Shown here: positions 17,344 to 27,641 of the stretch, in pieces
Numbering within the stretch: the first letter of the stretch is position 1
Layout: every line of letters begins with the position of its first letter
DNA from: GAS188 sp963713805
Lineage (GTDB): Bacteria > Pseudomonadota > Alphaproteobacteria > Rhizobiales > Beijerinckiaceae
DNA: 64,000 nucleotides
Reading direction: 5' to 3'
NCBI GenBank assembly: GCA_963713805.1
Contig: CAVQNF010000009.1
Location: forward strand, 62,001-126,000
Notes under the pieces: generated by a model
Seen by the model: the letters and a program-made list of their open reading frames with translations, nothing else
Told to the model about the DNA's origin: nothing
Database searches by the model: none
Made by a program: the position numbers and the translations under genes

Positions 17344-18957
17344 ATGAGCGACGACCTGGTACTGCATTTGGAAGGCCTCATGGTCGAGACGATCAAAGGG
17401 GCCGTGCTCGTCGACAATGTCGACGTGACGTTGAAGCGCGGCGAGATCCTCGGCCTCATCGGCGAATCGGGAGCCGGGAAGTCGACGATCGGCCTCGCCT
17501 CCATGGCCTATGCTCGGGCCGGCTGCCGGATCACCGGCGGCAGCATCACGCTCAACGGAACGGAATTGCGCGCCAGCACGGCTGCCCAGCGACGCAACTT
17601 TCGCGGCAAGAGCATTGCCTATATCGCGCAAAGCGCCGCGGCCTCGTTCAATCCGGCCATGAGCTTGATGGATCAGGTCTGCGAGGCTCCAGTCACACAT
17701 GGGGTGATGGACAGAGCCGAGGCCGAGGCCTATGCGCTGCGCCTGTTCCGCACGCTGCAATTGCCGAACCCTGAAAATTTCGGACGTCGCTTTCCGCATC
17801 AGGTTTCCGGAGGTCAGCTGCAGCGTGCCATGGCCGCGATGGCGATGAGCTGTCGGCCCGATGTCATCGTGCTCGACGAGCCGACCACGGCTCTCGACGT
17901 CACGACCCAGATCGAGGTGCTGGCGCTCCTGCGCGACCTCATCCGGGAATTCGGAACGGCCGGCCTCTACATCACCCACGACCTCGCGGTGGTCGCGCAG
18001 ATCGCGCATCGGATCATGGTGCTCAGGCATGGGAAGATGGTCGAGATGGGCGATGCGTCCCAGGTGCTGGAGCGGCCGACGACGCCCTATGCCACGGCTC
18101 TCGTGAACGAGCGCCGCGAAGCCGACCATCTGGCGCTCATCGCGCCTCCCAGGGAGGCAAACCCCGTTTTGAGCATCCGCGATGTCGAGGCGGGCTACGG
18201 GCCGAACATGCCCGTCGTCAAGGGAGCCAATCTCGACATCGCGCGGGGCGAGACCTTCGCCATCGTGGGCGAATCCGGTTCCGGCAAGAGCTCGCTGGCG
18301 CGTATCGTGGTGGGGCTTCTGCCCCGCTGGTCCGGCGACATCAGCCTCATGGGCCGGACATTGCCTCCCACCTTGGCGGCGCGGCCTCGCGACATCTTGC
18401 GTCGCCTGCAGATGGTGCACCAGATGCCGGATGTCGCGCTCAACCCGCGCCAGACGTTGGAGGAGATCATCGGGCGCCCGGTGACCTTCTACTTCGGTCG
18501 CTCGGGCAAAGCCGTGAAGGAACGGGTCCGCGAGCTTTTGGAGCTGGTCGGCCTGCCCGAGGATTTCGCCAAGCGCCGCCCCGGCCAGCTTTCCGGTGGC
18601 CAGAAGCAGCGGGTATGCATCGCGCGGTCGCTCGCGGCGGAACCCGACCTCATCATCTGCGACGAGCCGACTTCGGCGCTCGATCCACTCGTCGCCGCGG
18701 AGGTTCTGAAGCTCCTGAAGCGGCTGCAGGACGAGCTCGGCCTCGCCTACATGTTCATCACGCATGATCTCGGCACCGTGCGTCGCATCGCCCACCGAAC
18801 CGCGGTGATGTTGAAAGGCGAGATCATCGCGCAAGGACCGACGCCGGAGATCTTTTCGCCCCCGTTCCATCCCTATACGGAAAAGCTCCTGGCTTCCGTG
18901 CCGGAGATGGATACGACCTGGCTCGATCAGGTGCTGGCCAACCGCAAGGCCGCATAG
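17344..18957 (+). CDS. Fused tandem ABC ATPase of a peptide-type importer (DppD-DppF fusion)
   Basis: The 537-residue cytoplasmic protein has two complete nucleotide-binding domains. The first has Walker A GESGAGKST, signature VSGGQLQRAM and Walker B DVIVLDEPTTALD. The second has GESGSGKSS, LSGGQKQRVCIA and DLIICDEPTSALD. Each domain ends with the oligopeptide-type C-terminal segment (PTTPYATALV and PFHPYTEKLLASVPEM). Single-chain DppD-DppF fusions are known for GsiA/YejF-type importers. It powers the two permeases encoded just upstream. The gene has no frame errors, in contrast to the three genes before it. Confidence 0.95.
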   Translation: MSDDLVLHLEGLMVETIKGAVLVDNVDVTLKRGEILGLIGESGAGKSTIGLASMAYARAGCRITGGSITLNGTELRASTAAQRRNFRGKSIAYIAQSAAASFNPAMSLMDQVCEAPVTHGVMDRAEAEAYALRLFRTLQLPNPENFGRRFPHQVSGGQLQRAMAAMAMSCRPDVIVLDEPTTALDVTTQIEVLALLRDLIREFGTAGLYITHDLAVVAQIAHRIMVLRHGKMVEMGDASQVLERPTTPYATALVNERREADHLALIAPPREANPVLSIRDVEAGYGPNMPVVKGANLDIARGETFAIVGESGSGKSSLARIVVGLLPRWSGDISLMGRTLPPTLAARPRDILRRLQMVHQMPDVALNPRQTLEEIIGRPVTFYFGRSGKAVKERVRELLELVGLPEDFAKRRPGQLSGGQKQRVCIARSLAAEPDLIICDEPTSALDPLVAAEVLKLLKRLQDELGLAYMFITHDLGTVRRIAHRTAVMLKGEIIAQGPTPEIFSPPFHPYTEKLLASVPEMDTTWLDQVLANRKAA

Positions 18958-18985
18958 ATCGCGCCTGACGAAAGTTACTCTTCCG

Positions 18986-20986
18986 ATGGCCGCCGTCTCC
19001 GTTGTCGAGCATTTCTTCATTCCGCTTTCGGACGGCACCCGGCTCGCGGCTCGGCGGTGGCTGCCCGAAGATGCGGCCGAGAGCCCCGTGCCGGCGATCC
19101 TCGAATACATCCCCTACCGGAAGCGTGACGCCACGCGCGGGCGCGACGAGCCGATGCACGGCTGGTTCGCCGCCCAAGGCTACGCCGCCGTTCGCGTCGA
19201 CATGCGCGGTTCGGGCGAGTCCGACGGGCATCTCGCCGACGAGTATCTGAGCCGAGAGCTCGAGGACGCCTGCGAGGTGATCGACTGGCTCAGCCGACAG
19301 CGCTGGTGCAGCGGGCGCGTCGGGATGATGGGCAAGTCCTGGGGCGGGTTCAACGCGCTGCAGACGGCGGCGCTGCGGCCTCCCGCGCTCAAGGCGGTCA
19401 TCACCGTTTGCTCGACCGATGACCGCTATGCCGACGATGTGCATTACATGGGCGGAGCGCTCTTGAACGACAATCTGTGGTGGGGAACGATCATGCTCGC
19501 CTATCAGGCGCGGCCGGCCGATCCGGCCCTGGTCGGCGAGGCCTGGCGGGAGCAATGGCTCGATCGGGTGAAGAATTTGCCCTTCTTCCCGGCGCTCTGG
19601 CTCGCGCATCAGCGTCGCGACGCCTATTGGCGGCACGGCTCCGTTTGCGAGGATTTTTCCGCCATCGCCTGTCCGGTTTTTGCCGTTGGCGGCTGGGCCG
19701 ATGCCTATACCAACGCCGTGCCGCGCCTGCTCGAAGGCCTCACCGTGCCGCGGCTCGGGCTGATCGGCCCATGGGCTCACGTCTACGCCCAGGACGGTGC
19801 GCCAGGTCCCGCCATCGGGTTCCTGCAGGAGGCGCTGCGCTGGTGGGACCATTGGCTCAAGGACGAGGATCGCGGCATCATGGCCGAGCCGATGCTCCGC
19901 GCCTTCATCGAGGACTGGTCGCCACCCGGACATCGCGACCCGGCGCCTGGTCGATTCGTCGGCGAGGACCGATGGCCATCGTCTCGCATCGAGCGGCGCC
20001 CATTCCATCTGAACCTGCACGGTCTCGCCGACGCCCCAGCGGCGCGGCAGGAGGTGGCGATCCGTTCCCCGTGCTGGACCGGGCTTGCGGCGGGAGAGTG
20101 GATGGGCACGGGCGTGGCCGGCCAGGAGGCGGCCGATCAGCGCCTCGATGACGGTTTCTCACGCGTCTTCGACAGCGAGCCCCTCGGCGAACGCATCGAG
20201 ATTCTCGGCGCCCCGGAGCTCGAGATCCAGCTCGCCTCCGACAAGCCCGTGGCGCAGCTGTGCCTCAGGCTGTGCGACGTGGCGCCGGATGGCTCGTCCC
20301 GGCGGGTTTCCTATGGCGTGCTGAACCTCACGCATCGCGACAGCCACGCCGAGCCGAGCGAGCTCGTGCCGGGCGCATTCTGCGGCATCCGTGTGAAGCT
20401 CAACGCTTGCGGATATGCCTTCGACAAAGGCCATGTGGTGCGGCTGGCGCTCTCGAGCGCCTATTGGCCCCTGATCTGGCCGGCGCCCGAAGCCGCGACA
20501 TTGACGCTGCGTCTGCCGGGCCGGCTCCTCTTGCCGGTTCGGCCACCGAACGCAGGCGATGAGCGCATCCGCTTCGAGCCGCCGCTGCGCGGCAGCCGGG
20601 CACCGGTCACCAAGGTGGCCGACGGGCAGATGAGCCGGACCGCAACGCTCGATTTCGCGGGCGGCATCGCCAGCTATTCGACACGAAGCAAGGGAGGCTT
20701 GTTCGGCGAGGGCGCTGTTCGCTTCGACGAGATCGACATGATGCTCTCCCATGACCTCGCGCGCGAGCTGACGATCGCCGCCGCCGATCCGTCATCCGCC
20801 CGCTATCATCTCGATCAGAGCTACGAGCTCGGGCGCGAGGGATGGCGAATTCTCGTCGAAACGCGCACATCGATGCACGCCAGCGCGACAGATTTCATCC
20901 TGCGCGGGAATCTGCGTGCCTTCGAGAACGGAGCTCTCGCGGCATCGCGCGGCTGGGAAGTGACCATCCCTCGCGATCACATGTGA
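18986..20986 (+). CDS. CocE/NonD-type serine hydrolase (X-Pro dipeptidyl-peptidase S15 family)
   Basis: The 666-residue enzyme has an alpha/beta hydrolase domain with the nucleophile in MMGKSWGGFNALQ (Ser at about residue 118). An oxyanion tyrosine region is seen in LEYIPYRKRDATRGRD, and the catalytic histidine lies in LIGPWAHVYAQDG. A C-terminal jelly-roll follows (CLRLCDVAPDGSSRRVSYGV). Relatives cleave acyl esters such as cocaine or N-terminal X-Pro dipeptides. No signal peptide is visible, so it is cytoplasmic. It lies 28 bases after the ATPase and probably processes the molecule imported by that transporter. Confidence 0.9.
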   Translation: MAAVSVVEHFFIPLSDGTRLAARRWLPEDAAESPVPAILEYIPYRKRDATRGRDEPMHGWFAAQGYAAVRVDMRGSGESDGHLADEYLSRELEDACEVIDWLSRQRWCSGRVGMMGKSWGGFNALQTAALRPPALKAVITVCSTDDRYADDVHYMGGALLNDNLWWGTIMLAYQARPADPALVGEAWREQWLDRVKNLPFFPALWLAHQRRDAYWRHGSVCEDFSAIACPVFAVGGWADAYTNAVPRLLEGLTVPRLGLIGPWAHVYAQDGAPGPAIGFLQEALRWWDHWLKDEDRGIMAEPMLRAFIEDWSPPGHRDPAPGRFVGEDRWPSSRIERRPFHLNLHGLADAPAARQEVAIRSPCWTGLAAGEWMGTGVAGQEAADQRLDDGFSRVFDSEPLGERIEILGAPELEIQLASDKPVAQLCLRLCDVAPDGSSRRVSYGVLNLTHRDSHAEPSELVPGAFCGIRVKLNACGYAFDKGHVVRLALSSAYWPLIWPAPEAATLTLRLPGRLLLPVRPPNAGDERIRFEPPLRGSRAPVTKVADGQMSRTATLDFAGGIASYSTRSKGGLFGEGAVRFDEIDMMLSHDLARELTIAAADPSSARYHLDQSYELGREGWRILVETRTSMHASATDFILRGNLRAFENGALAASRGWEVTIPRDHM

Positions 20987-21154
20987 CGGCGCCCTCGCAT
21001 TCGACGGGTCGGAAGGTGTAACGCCGCAAGAGCGGCTCGCGACCGCGGATGCGGATTTCCCGGATGTGCAAGCGACGGCGATACGCCCGGCATCGCGTCC
21101 CCCGGTCGCCCGATCCTGGCGAGCGACAACCCGCTTCGAGATGCCGACCGCGAT

Positions 21155-22562
21155 CTATGAAAGTGCCGCGAGCTCATCCGGCAAGGCGTAGGCCCATTGC
21201 GTGATGCTGCCGGCGCCGAGGCACACGACATAATCGCCGGGCTTCGCGACCTGGCGCACGAAAGGCGCGATGTCGGCCTGTCCCTCGATCGCGAGCGCGC
21301 GACGATGGCCGCGCGCCTTCATCTGCGCGACGAGCGCCTTGTGATCGACGCCTTCGATCGGCTCTTCGCCCGCCGCGTAGACGGGTGCGACGAGCACCGC
21401 ATCGGCATCGTTCACGCAAGTCGCGAACTCGCCCATCAGCTTGTCGAGCCGCGTGTAGCGATGCGGCTGAATGACGGCGATCACCTGGCCCTTCGGCGGC
21501 CGAGCGCGCGGCGCGCAGCACGGCCGCGATCTCGACCGGGTGATGGCCGTAATCGTCGATGACGGTGATGCCGTTCCATTCGCCGGTGCGCGTGAAGCGC
21601 CGCTTGACGCCACCGAAGCGCGCGAGCGCCTCGCGCAAGCGCTCGGGCGCGATCTTGAGCTCATGGGCGACCGCGATGGCGGCGCAGGCGTTGAGCGCAT
21701 TGTGGTGGCCCGGCATCGGCATGACGAGATCGTCGATGCGCAGCTTCTTGCCGGTCTTGCGATCGCGGATGACGACGCAGAAATGCGTCTTGCCGTCCTT
21801 GAAGGCGACATCGCGCAGCCGCACATCGGCCTGCGGATTCTCGCCATAGGTGATCGACGCGCCGATCGGTGATGCGCCCGACGAGCTCCTGCACCGCCGG
21901 ATGGTCGAGGCACATCACCGCGAACCCGTAGAAGGGCACGTTCTCGACGAAGGAGCGGAATGCCTCCTTGATGGCGTCGTAGGTCTCGAAATGGTCGAGA
22001 TGCTCGGGATCGATGTTGGTGACGATCGCGATATCGGCCGGAAGCTTGAGGAAGGTGCCGTCCGATTCGTCGGCTTCGACCACCATGAACTCGCCCGCGC
22101 CCATGCGCGCGTTGGTGCCGTAGGCAGTTGATGATGCCGCCGTTGATGACGGTCGGATCGAGGCCGCCCGCGTCGAGCAAGGCCGCGACCAGCGAGGTCG
22201 TCGTCGTCTTGCCATGCGTGCCGGCGATGGCGACGCAGGTCTTGAAGCGCATGAGCTCGGCGAGCATCTCGGCGCGGCGCACCACCGGCAGGCGCTTCTC
22301 GCGCGCGGCGACGAGCTCGGGATTGTCGCGCTTGATCGCGGTCGAGACGACGACGACCGCCGCATCCCCGAGGTTCTTGGCCTCGTGGCCGACCTGCACC
22401 GGAGATGCCCTTGTCGCGCAAGCGCTTCACATTGGCGCTGTCGGCGGCGTCCGAGCCCTGCACCTCGTAGCCGAGGTTGACGAGCACCTCGGCGATGCCG
22501 GACATGCCGATGCCGCCGATGCCGATGAAGTGAATGGGGCCGAGCTCGTTCGGTAACTTCAT
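21155..22562 (-). CDS. murC: UDP-N-acetylmuramate--L-alanine ligase MurC (four frame errors)
   Basis: MurC adds the first amino acid of the peptidoglycan stem peptide in the cytoplasm, using ATP. The repaired protein is 467 residues. It opens with MKLPNELGPIHFIGIGGIGM, has the P-loop AGTHGKTTTTSLVAALLD, VVEADESDGTF and the C-terminal QPHRYTRL. Extra bases lie near 21496 (GCC plus G), 21866 (GTC plus G), 22126 (AAC plus T) and 22402 (TCC plus G). Each gives two synonymous third bases. The start is ATG 22562, where MurC proteins normally begin; a GTG six bases upstream is in frame. It is the last gene of the minus-strand division cluster, 24 bases after murG. Confidence 0.95.
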
Positions 22563-22586
22563 GGGCACATCCCTATCATTTTTCCA

Positions 22587-23725
22587 TCAAGCGAACTCGC
22601 TGAGCGCCGGCGTCGACGGCAGCCGCGCCGTCTGCGCGACGAGATCGGCGAGGCGTTCGGCGGCGTCGGGAATGCCGGCCTGGCGCGCGAGCGTCGCCAT
22701 CTCGGCAAGACGCGAAGGCGCGAAGAGGATTTGCGAGAGCATCTCGGCAAGCGCGTCCGGCTCGAATTGCGCCTGCGCCAAGCATCGTCGCGGCGCCGAT
22801 GTCGGCGAGCGATTTGGCGTTCCCGGCCTGGTCCTGGTCGAGCGAGCCCGGCAAGGGAACGAGGATCGAGGGGCGGCCGATCACGGAGATTTCGGCCACG
22901 GTCGAGGCTCCGGCGCGCGCGATCGACGAGCTGGCTTCGCGCCATGTGGAAAGGCAGGTCGCGGAAGAAGGGGGCGAGCTCGGCCTCGACGCCGGCCTCC
23001 GCATAGGCGGCGCGCACGCGCGCGAAATCCTCTTGCCGCACCTGCTGCACGATCTGGAGCCGCGCCCGCTCGGGGGCCGTGAGGCGCGCGATCGGCGGCC
23101 GGCACGATATCCGACATGATGCGCGCGCCCTGGCTGCCGCCGAAGACGAGGAGACGCAAGCACGCCGCCTTCGCGCGGCGGATCATAAGGGGTCTGCGCC
23201 GCCTCGACCACGACGGGCCGCACCGGGTTGCCGACGTGACGCGATCTTGGCGAGAAGCGCCGGATCGCAGCCGCCGATCGTCGGCGAAGCCCGTCGCGAT
23301 CACGTCGACCCGCTTCGCGAGAAAGCGATTGGCGCGTCCGAGCACGGCATTCTGCTCGTGCAGGATGGTCGGCACTCTCAAGCAGGCCGGCCGCCATGAA
23401 GCGGGGCCACCGTCGGATAGCCGCCGAAGCCGACGATCGCCGCAGGCTTGAGCCGCTTCACGAGGGCGAGCGCCTTGAGCGTGCCGAGGCCGAGCGTCAG
23501 CGCCGCCGCTGGCCTTGCCGAGCCCGCCTTGCCGTAAGGCGTCGCCGCCGGCAAGGCATGGACGCGTCGCGCCGGAAAAGCCTTGGCGAAGGCTTCGCCG
23601 CGCCGGTCGGTCACGAGCTCGACGTCGCAGCCTCGGTGCTGCAGCGCTTCCGAAAGCGCCTCCGCCGGAAAGAGATGCCCGCCGGTGCCGCCCGCCGCGA
23701 TGAGGATCAGGGGAGCTTTCGCCAT
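22587..23725 (-). CDS. murG: UDP-GlcNAc:lipid I transferase MurG (eight frame errors)
   Basis: MurG adds GlcNAc to lipid I at the inner face of the membrane, making lipid II. The repaired protein is 376 residues. The N-domain has the glycine-rich LIAAGGTGGHLFPAEAL and GFGGYPTVAPL, with ILHEQNAVLGRANRF. The C-domain has LLVFGGSQGARIMSD and the sugar-binding IARAGASTVAEISVIGRPSI. Eight single extra bases occur near 22787, 22928, 23094, 23155, 23236, 23270, 23377 and 23391. Each can be read as a doubled synonymous third base. It begins a few bases after the ftsW stop. Confidence 0.95.
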
Positions 23726-23728
23726 TTG

Positions 23729-24896
23729 TCAGGTCGGGCTCGCGGCGGCGAGCGGCATCGGCGGTTTCCACAGAGTCGGACATTTCGGCGCGTGGCCTGC
23801 GGCGCGTCACGGCGATCAGGAAGCCGAGCGCCACGCCGAGCGAGATGAGCGACGAGCCGCCATAGGAGACGAAGGGCAAGCGTCATGCCCTTGGCCGGAA
23901 TGAGCTGCACATTGACCGCCATGTTGATCACGGATTGCACGCCGAAGAGCGCGATCAGACCGGCGCAGGCGAGCCGGCAGAAGGGCTCCTCGCTGCGCTG
24001 CGCCGCATAGAGCGCGCGCATGACGATCAGCATGAAAAGCGAGCACGAGCGCGATGCAGGCGATGATGCCGAATTCCTCGCCGGTCGACAGCGAAGGGAA
24101 AATCGGCATGCGCGTCGGGAAGGATGCGTTTCACCACGCCTTCGCCCGGCCCGCGCCCGAGCCAGCCGCCCGAAAGGAAGCTAGTCCATCGCGGTGTCGA
24201 CCTGGAAAGTGTCGCCGGCCCCCTTGTTGAGGAAGCGGTCGATGCGCGCCGTCACATGCGGCACGAACAGATAGGCGAGCGTCACGCCGGCGGCGCCGAG
24301 GCCGCCGAGGCCCGCGACCCAGAAAATATGCAGGCCGGCGATGAAGAACACGCGTCGCCCAGACGACGGAGACCAGCATGGTCTGGCCGATGTCGGGCTG
24401 CAGGATCGAGCGGGACGAGGGTGGCCGGAAGCAGCGCGAGGCCGAGGATCGCCGCCGGCATGCCCTTGCGCTGCGCCGCTTCCGAGAACAGCCAGGCCGT
24501 CAGGATGACGAAGGCCGGCTTGGCGAATTCCGACGGCTGGATGCCGATGCCGGCGATGCTGATCCAGCGCCGCGCGCCCTTGACCTCGGCACCATAGACC
24601 AGCGTCGCGCAGACGAGCGCCATCGAGACGATGTAGAGGATGAGCGCGGTGCGGCGCACGGCGCGCGGCGAGGCGAGCGACACCAAGAAGGCCACGGCGA
24701 TGGTCACGGCGAGATAGCCGATCTGGCGATTGACGAAATGGAAGGTGGGAAGGCCGAGACGCGCCGCGACCGGCGGGCTTGCCGCCATGTCGATCACGAT
24801 GCCGGCGACGAACAGGATGCCGAAGCCGGCGATGAGCCACAGATCGATGGTCCACCACCAATTGGTGAGCGCGCCTTTCTCGATGCGTGAGGCCAT
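23729..24896 (-). CDS. ftsW: Lipid II polymerase FtsW, SEDS family (seven frame errors)
   Basis: FtsW is the septal glycosyltransferase that works with FtsI. The repaired protein is 386 residues with about ten membrane spans. SEDS landmarks are GARRWISIAGIGIQPSEFAK, LLQPDIGQTM (after repair), GGWLGRGPGEG and the C-terminal PFVSYGGSSLISLGVALGFL. Extra bases near 23745, 23881, 24035, 24090, 24182, 24355 and 24411 all double a synonymous third position. The one at 24182 (GAC plus T before AGC) creates an apparent TAG stop. Repairing the last one gives a stop at 23729, four bases before the murG start. Confidence 0.94.
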
Positions 24897-24899
24897 GGC

Positions 24900-26550
24900 T
24901 CAGCTCTCCTTGGGGGTGCGGGTGCGTGACGGCTGCGGTCTTCGTTCCGGCCCTGCGGGCGCGGGCCTTCGCATCGGCCGGTCGGCCGGAGCCGGCGCCG
25001 GAGCTTGCCGGCGCTTTGGCCTGTGTCTTCGCTTTGCGCCGCGAGATGGGCTTGCCCGCGAGAGAACGGCCGGCCCGCGCCTCTTCGATCAGCGCGCGCG
25101 CCAGCTCCCGAAAGCGATCGCCGCGCGCCTCGAAATTCTTGAACTGATCGTAGGAGGCACAAGCCGGCGAGAGCAGCACCACCGGCTCCTTCGCGCGCGA
25201 TGCCGCGGCATCGCGCGCGGCTCGCGACACGGCGACCTCGAGCGTGCCGCAGCGTTGCTTCGCTCACCTTCCCGGAGGCGAGCGTGGCGGCGAACTCTCG
25301 CGTCGCCTCACCGATCAGATAGGCCTTCTCGACACGGCGGAAGAGGGGACGCAAGGATTCGATGCCGCCCTCCTTCGCCTTGCCGCCGAGGATCCAGAAG
25401 ATGCCGCCGGGAAAGGAGGCGAGCGCCTTCTCGGCGGAATTGGCATTCGTCGCCTTGGAATCGTTGATGAACAAGGTGCGCCCGGCGCGGCCGATCTCTT
25501 CCATGCGATGCGGCAGGCCGGGAAAGGAGCGAAGCGCCGCCTCGATGAAGCCCTCTCGCCGAAATTCGGCCAAGCTCCTCGATAAAGGCTCCTCGATACA
25601 GGGCTCCTGCGCGGCCGTGCCGTCGCGAAGCCTCGTCTCCAGGAATTCGCTCGTCGCGAGGATCGCGGCCAGCGCATTGTCGGCATTGTGCTTGCCGCGC
25701 AAGGTGGGGATGCCGGTGAGGTCGTAGACCGGCCGCCAATCGCCGCCGCGCATGAAACCGAGCTCGGAACGCAGCGCGCAGCCATTGTTCGAGCCCGCCG
25801 AAAGCGTTCATGGCGGCGAGATGATCGGGAGCGAGCACGCCGGAGAGCTTGCTGAAAGATGGCGCGGCTCGGCTCATCGGCGAAATTGATGAGGGCGTAT
25901 TCGGCTCGCGCCACGAGCCTCTCCTTGATGGCGGCGTAGTTTTCCATCGTGCCGTGCCGGTCGAGATGGTCGGGCGTGATGTTGAGAAGCACGCCGAGGT
26001 CGGCGCGAGGGAGGGCGCAAGGTCGATCTGGAAGGACGAGCATTCGATCACGTGGAAGCGGTTCGGGCGCGGGCGGCTCGAGCGCCAGGATCGGCGTGCC
26101 GATATTGCCGCCCATCTGCACGTCGCGGCCGGCGCTGCGCAGGATATGGGCGATCAGCGCCGTGGTCGTCGATTTGCCGTTCGTGCCGGTGATGGCGATG
26201 AAGGGCGAGCCGGGCGCGATCTTGGCGCGCTCGCGGCAGAAGAGCTCGATGTCGCCGATCATCTCGACGCCCGCGCGCCTTGGCGAGCTCGACCGTCCAA
26301 TGCGGCTTCGGATGGGTGAGCGGCACGCCCGGCGCGAGCACGAGCGCCGCGAACCGCCGCCATCGCGCGTCGCGCAAATCCTCGACCGCGAAGCCTTCGC
26401 GGCGCGCCTCCTCGACCCATTCCGGCGCATCGTCCCAGCAAGATCGGCGTCGCGCCGCCGGCGGCGAGCGCGCGCGCCGTCGCGAGGCCCGAACCGCCGA
26501 GGCCGAAGATCGCGACCCGTCTTGCCGCGCATGGAGGTGACCGGCGTCAT
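24900..26550 (-). CDS. murD: UDP-N-acetylmuramoyl-L-alanine--D-glutamate ligase MurD (nine frame errors, long basic tail)
   Basis: MurD adds D-glutamate to the stem peptide. Recognisable parts after repair are AIFGLGGSGLATARAL, the P-loop ITGTNGKSTTTALIAH, VIECSSFQIDLA, LLNITPDHLDRHG, FINDSKATNANS and LSPACASYDQFKNFEARGD. The repaired protein is 547 residues, well above the usual 450-470. The excess is a Lys/Arg/Ala-rich tail after ALIEEARAGRSLAGKPISRR, roughly 60-70 residues, absent from MurD families I know. Frame errors lie near 24917, 25247, 25787, 25856, 26010 (missing base), 26068, 26277, 26442 and 26518. It ends three bases before the ftsW start. Confidence 0.93.
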
Positions 26551-26553
26551 CGT

Positions 26554-27641
26554 TCACCTCAGCTTCAGGCTCGCGAGGCCGACGAGCGCGAGCACCACCG
26601 ACACGATCCAGAAACGGATCACCACTTGCGGCTCGGTCCAGCCGAGCTGCTCGAAATGGTGATGGATCGGCGCCATCCGGAAGATGCGCTTGCCGGTCAT
26701 CTTGAAGGACGCGACCTGCACGATCACGGAAAGGGCTTCGAGCACGAACAAGCCGCCCACGATGGCGAGCACGATCTCGTGCTTGGTCACGATCGCGATG
26801 GCGCCGAGAAGGCCGCCGAGCGCGAGCGAGCCGGTGTCGCCCATGAAGATCTGGGCGGGCGGCGCATTGAACCAGAGGAAGCCGAGCCCCGCGCCGAACA
26901 TGGCGCCGCAGATCACCATCAGCTCGCCGGCGCCCGGGACATGGTTGATCTGCAGGTAATTCGCGAAGATCACATTGCCGGTGAGATAGGCGATGAGGCC
27001 GAAGGTCGCCGCCGCGATCATCACCGGCACGATGGCGAGCCCGTCGAGGCCGTCGGTCAGGTTCACGGCATTGCCGGCGCCGACCACGACGAAGCTCGCG
27101 ACCAGCGGGAAGGCGATGCCGAGCGGAATCAGCACGTCCTTGAGGAAGGGCACGCCGAAGGAGGAGGAGAGCGGACCCGGCGTCACATGCATGGCGATGA
27201 TGGTGGCGACGAGCGCGATTGCCCGTCTCGATGGCAAGGCGGAGCCGGCCCGGGAAGCCCTTATGCGACTGCTTCGTCACCTTGAGGAAATCGTCGTAGA
27301 AGCCGACCGCCGCGTAGCCGGAGGTCACGCCGAGCACGATCCAGACGAAGGGGTTGCGCAGATCGGCCCAGAGCAAGGTGGCGACGAAGAGGCCCGAGAG
27401 GATCATCAGCCCGCCCATCGTGGGCGTGCCTTTCTTGCGTGATGAGATGCGATTTCGGGCCGTCGTCGCGAATCGGCTGCCCCTTGCCCTGCTTGAGGCG
27501 CAAGGTGTCGATGATGGCGGGGCCGAACATGAAGACGAAGAGCAGCGCCGTCGCCGTCGCGCCCGCCGTGCGGAAGGTGATGTAGCGGAAGACGTTGAGG
27601 AGCGTGAAATAGGGCGAGAAATCCGCGAGCAGCTTCAGCAT
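26554..27641 (-). CDS. mraY: Phospho-MurNAc-pentapeptide transferase MraY (two frame errors)
   Basis: MraY makes lipid I at the inner membrane by transferring phospho-MurNAc-pentapeptide to undecaprenyl phosphate. The repaired protein is 361 residues with ten membrane spans. It contains PTMGGLMIL, the catalytic aspartates in NAVNLTDGLDGLAI, LGFLWFNAPPAQIFMGDTGSLALGG and the histidine motif in MAPIHHHFEQLGW. Extra bases near 27217 (GGC plus A) and 27440 (ACG plus C) are both synonymous doublings. Its start overlaps the end of murF, and murD starts three bases after its stop. Confidence 0.96.

Noticed and set aside
17263..19110. A 615-codon open frame antisense to the fused ABC ATPase
   Set aside because: Shadow of a well-supported ATPase gene; composition is arginine- and histidine-rich and resembles no family.
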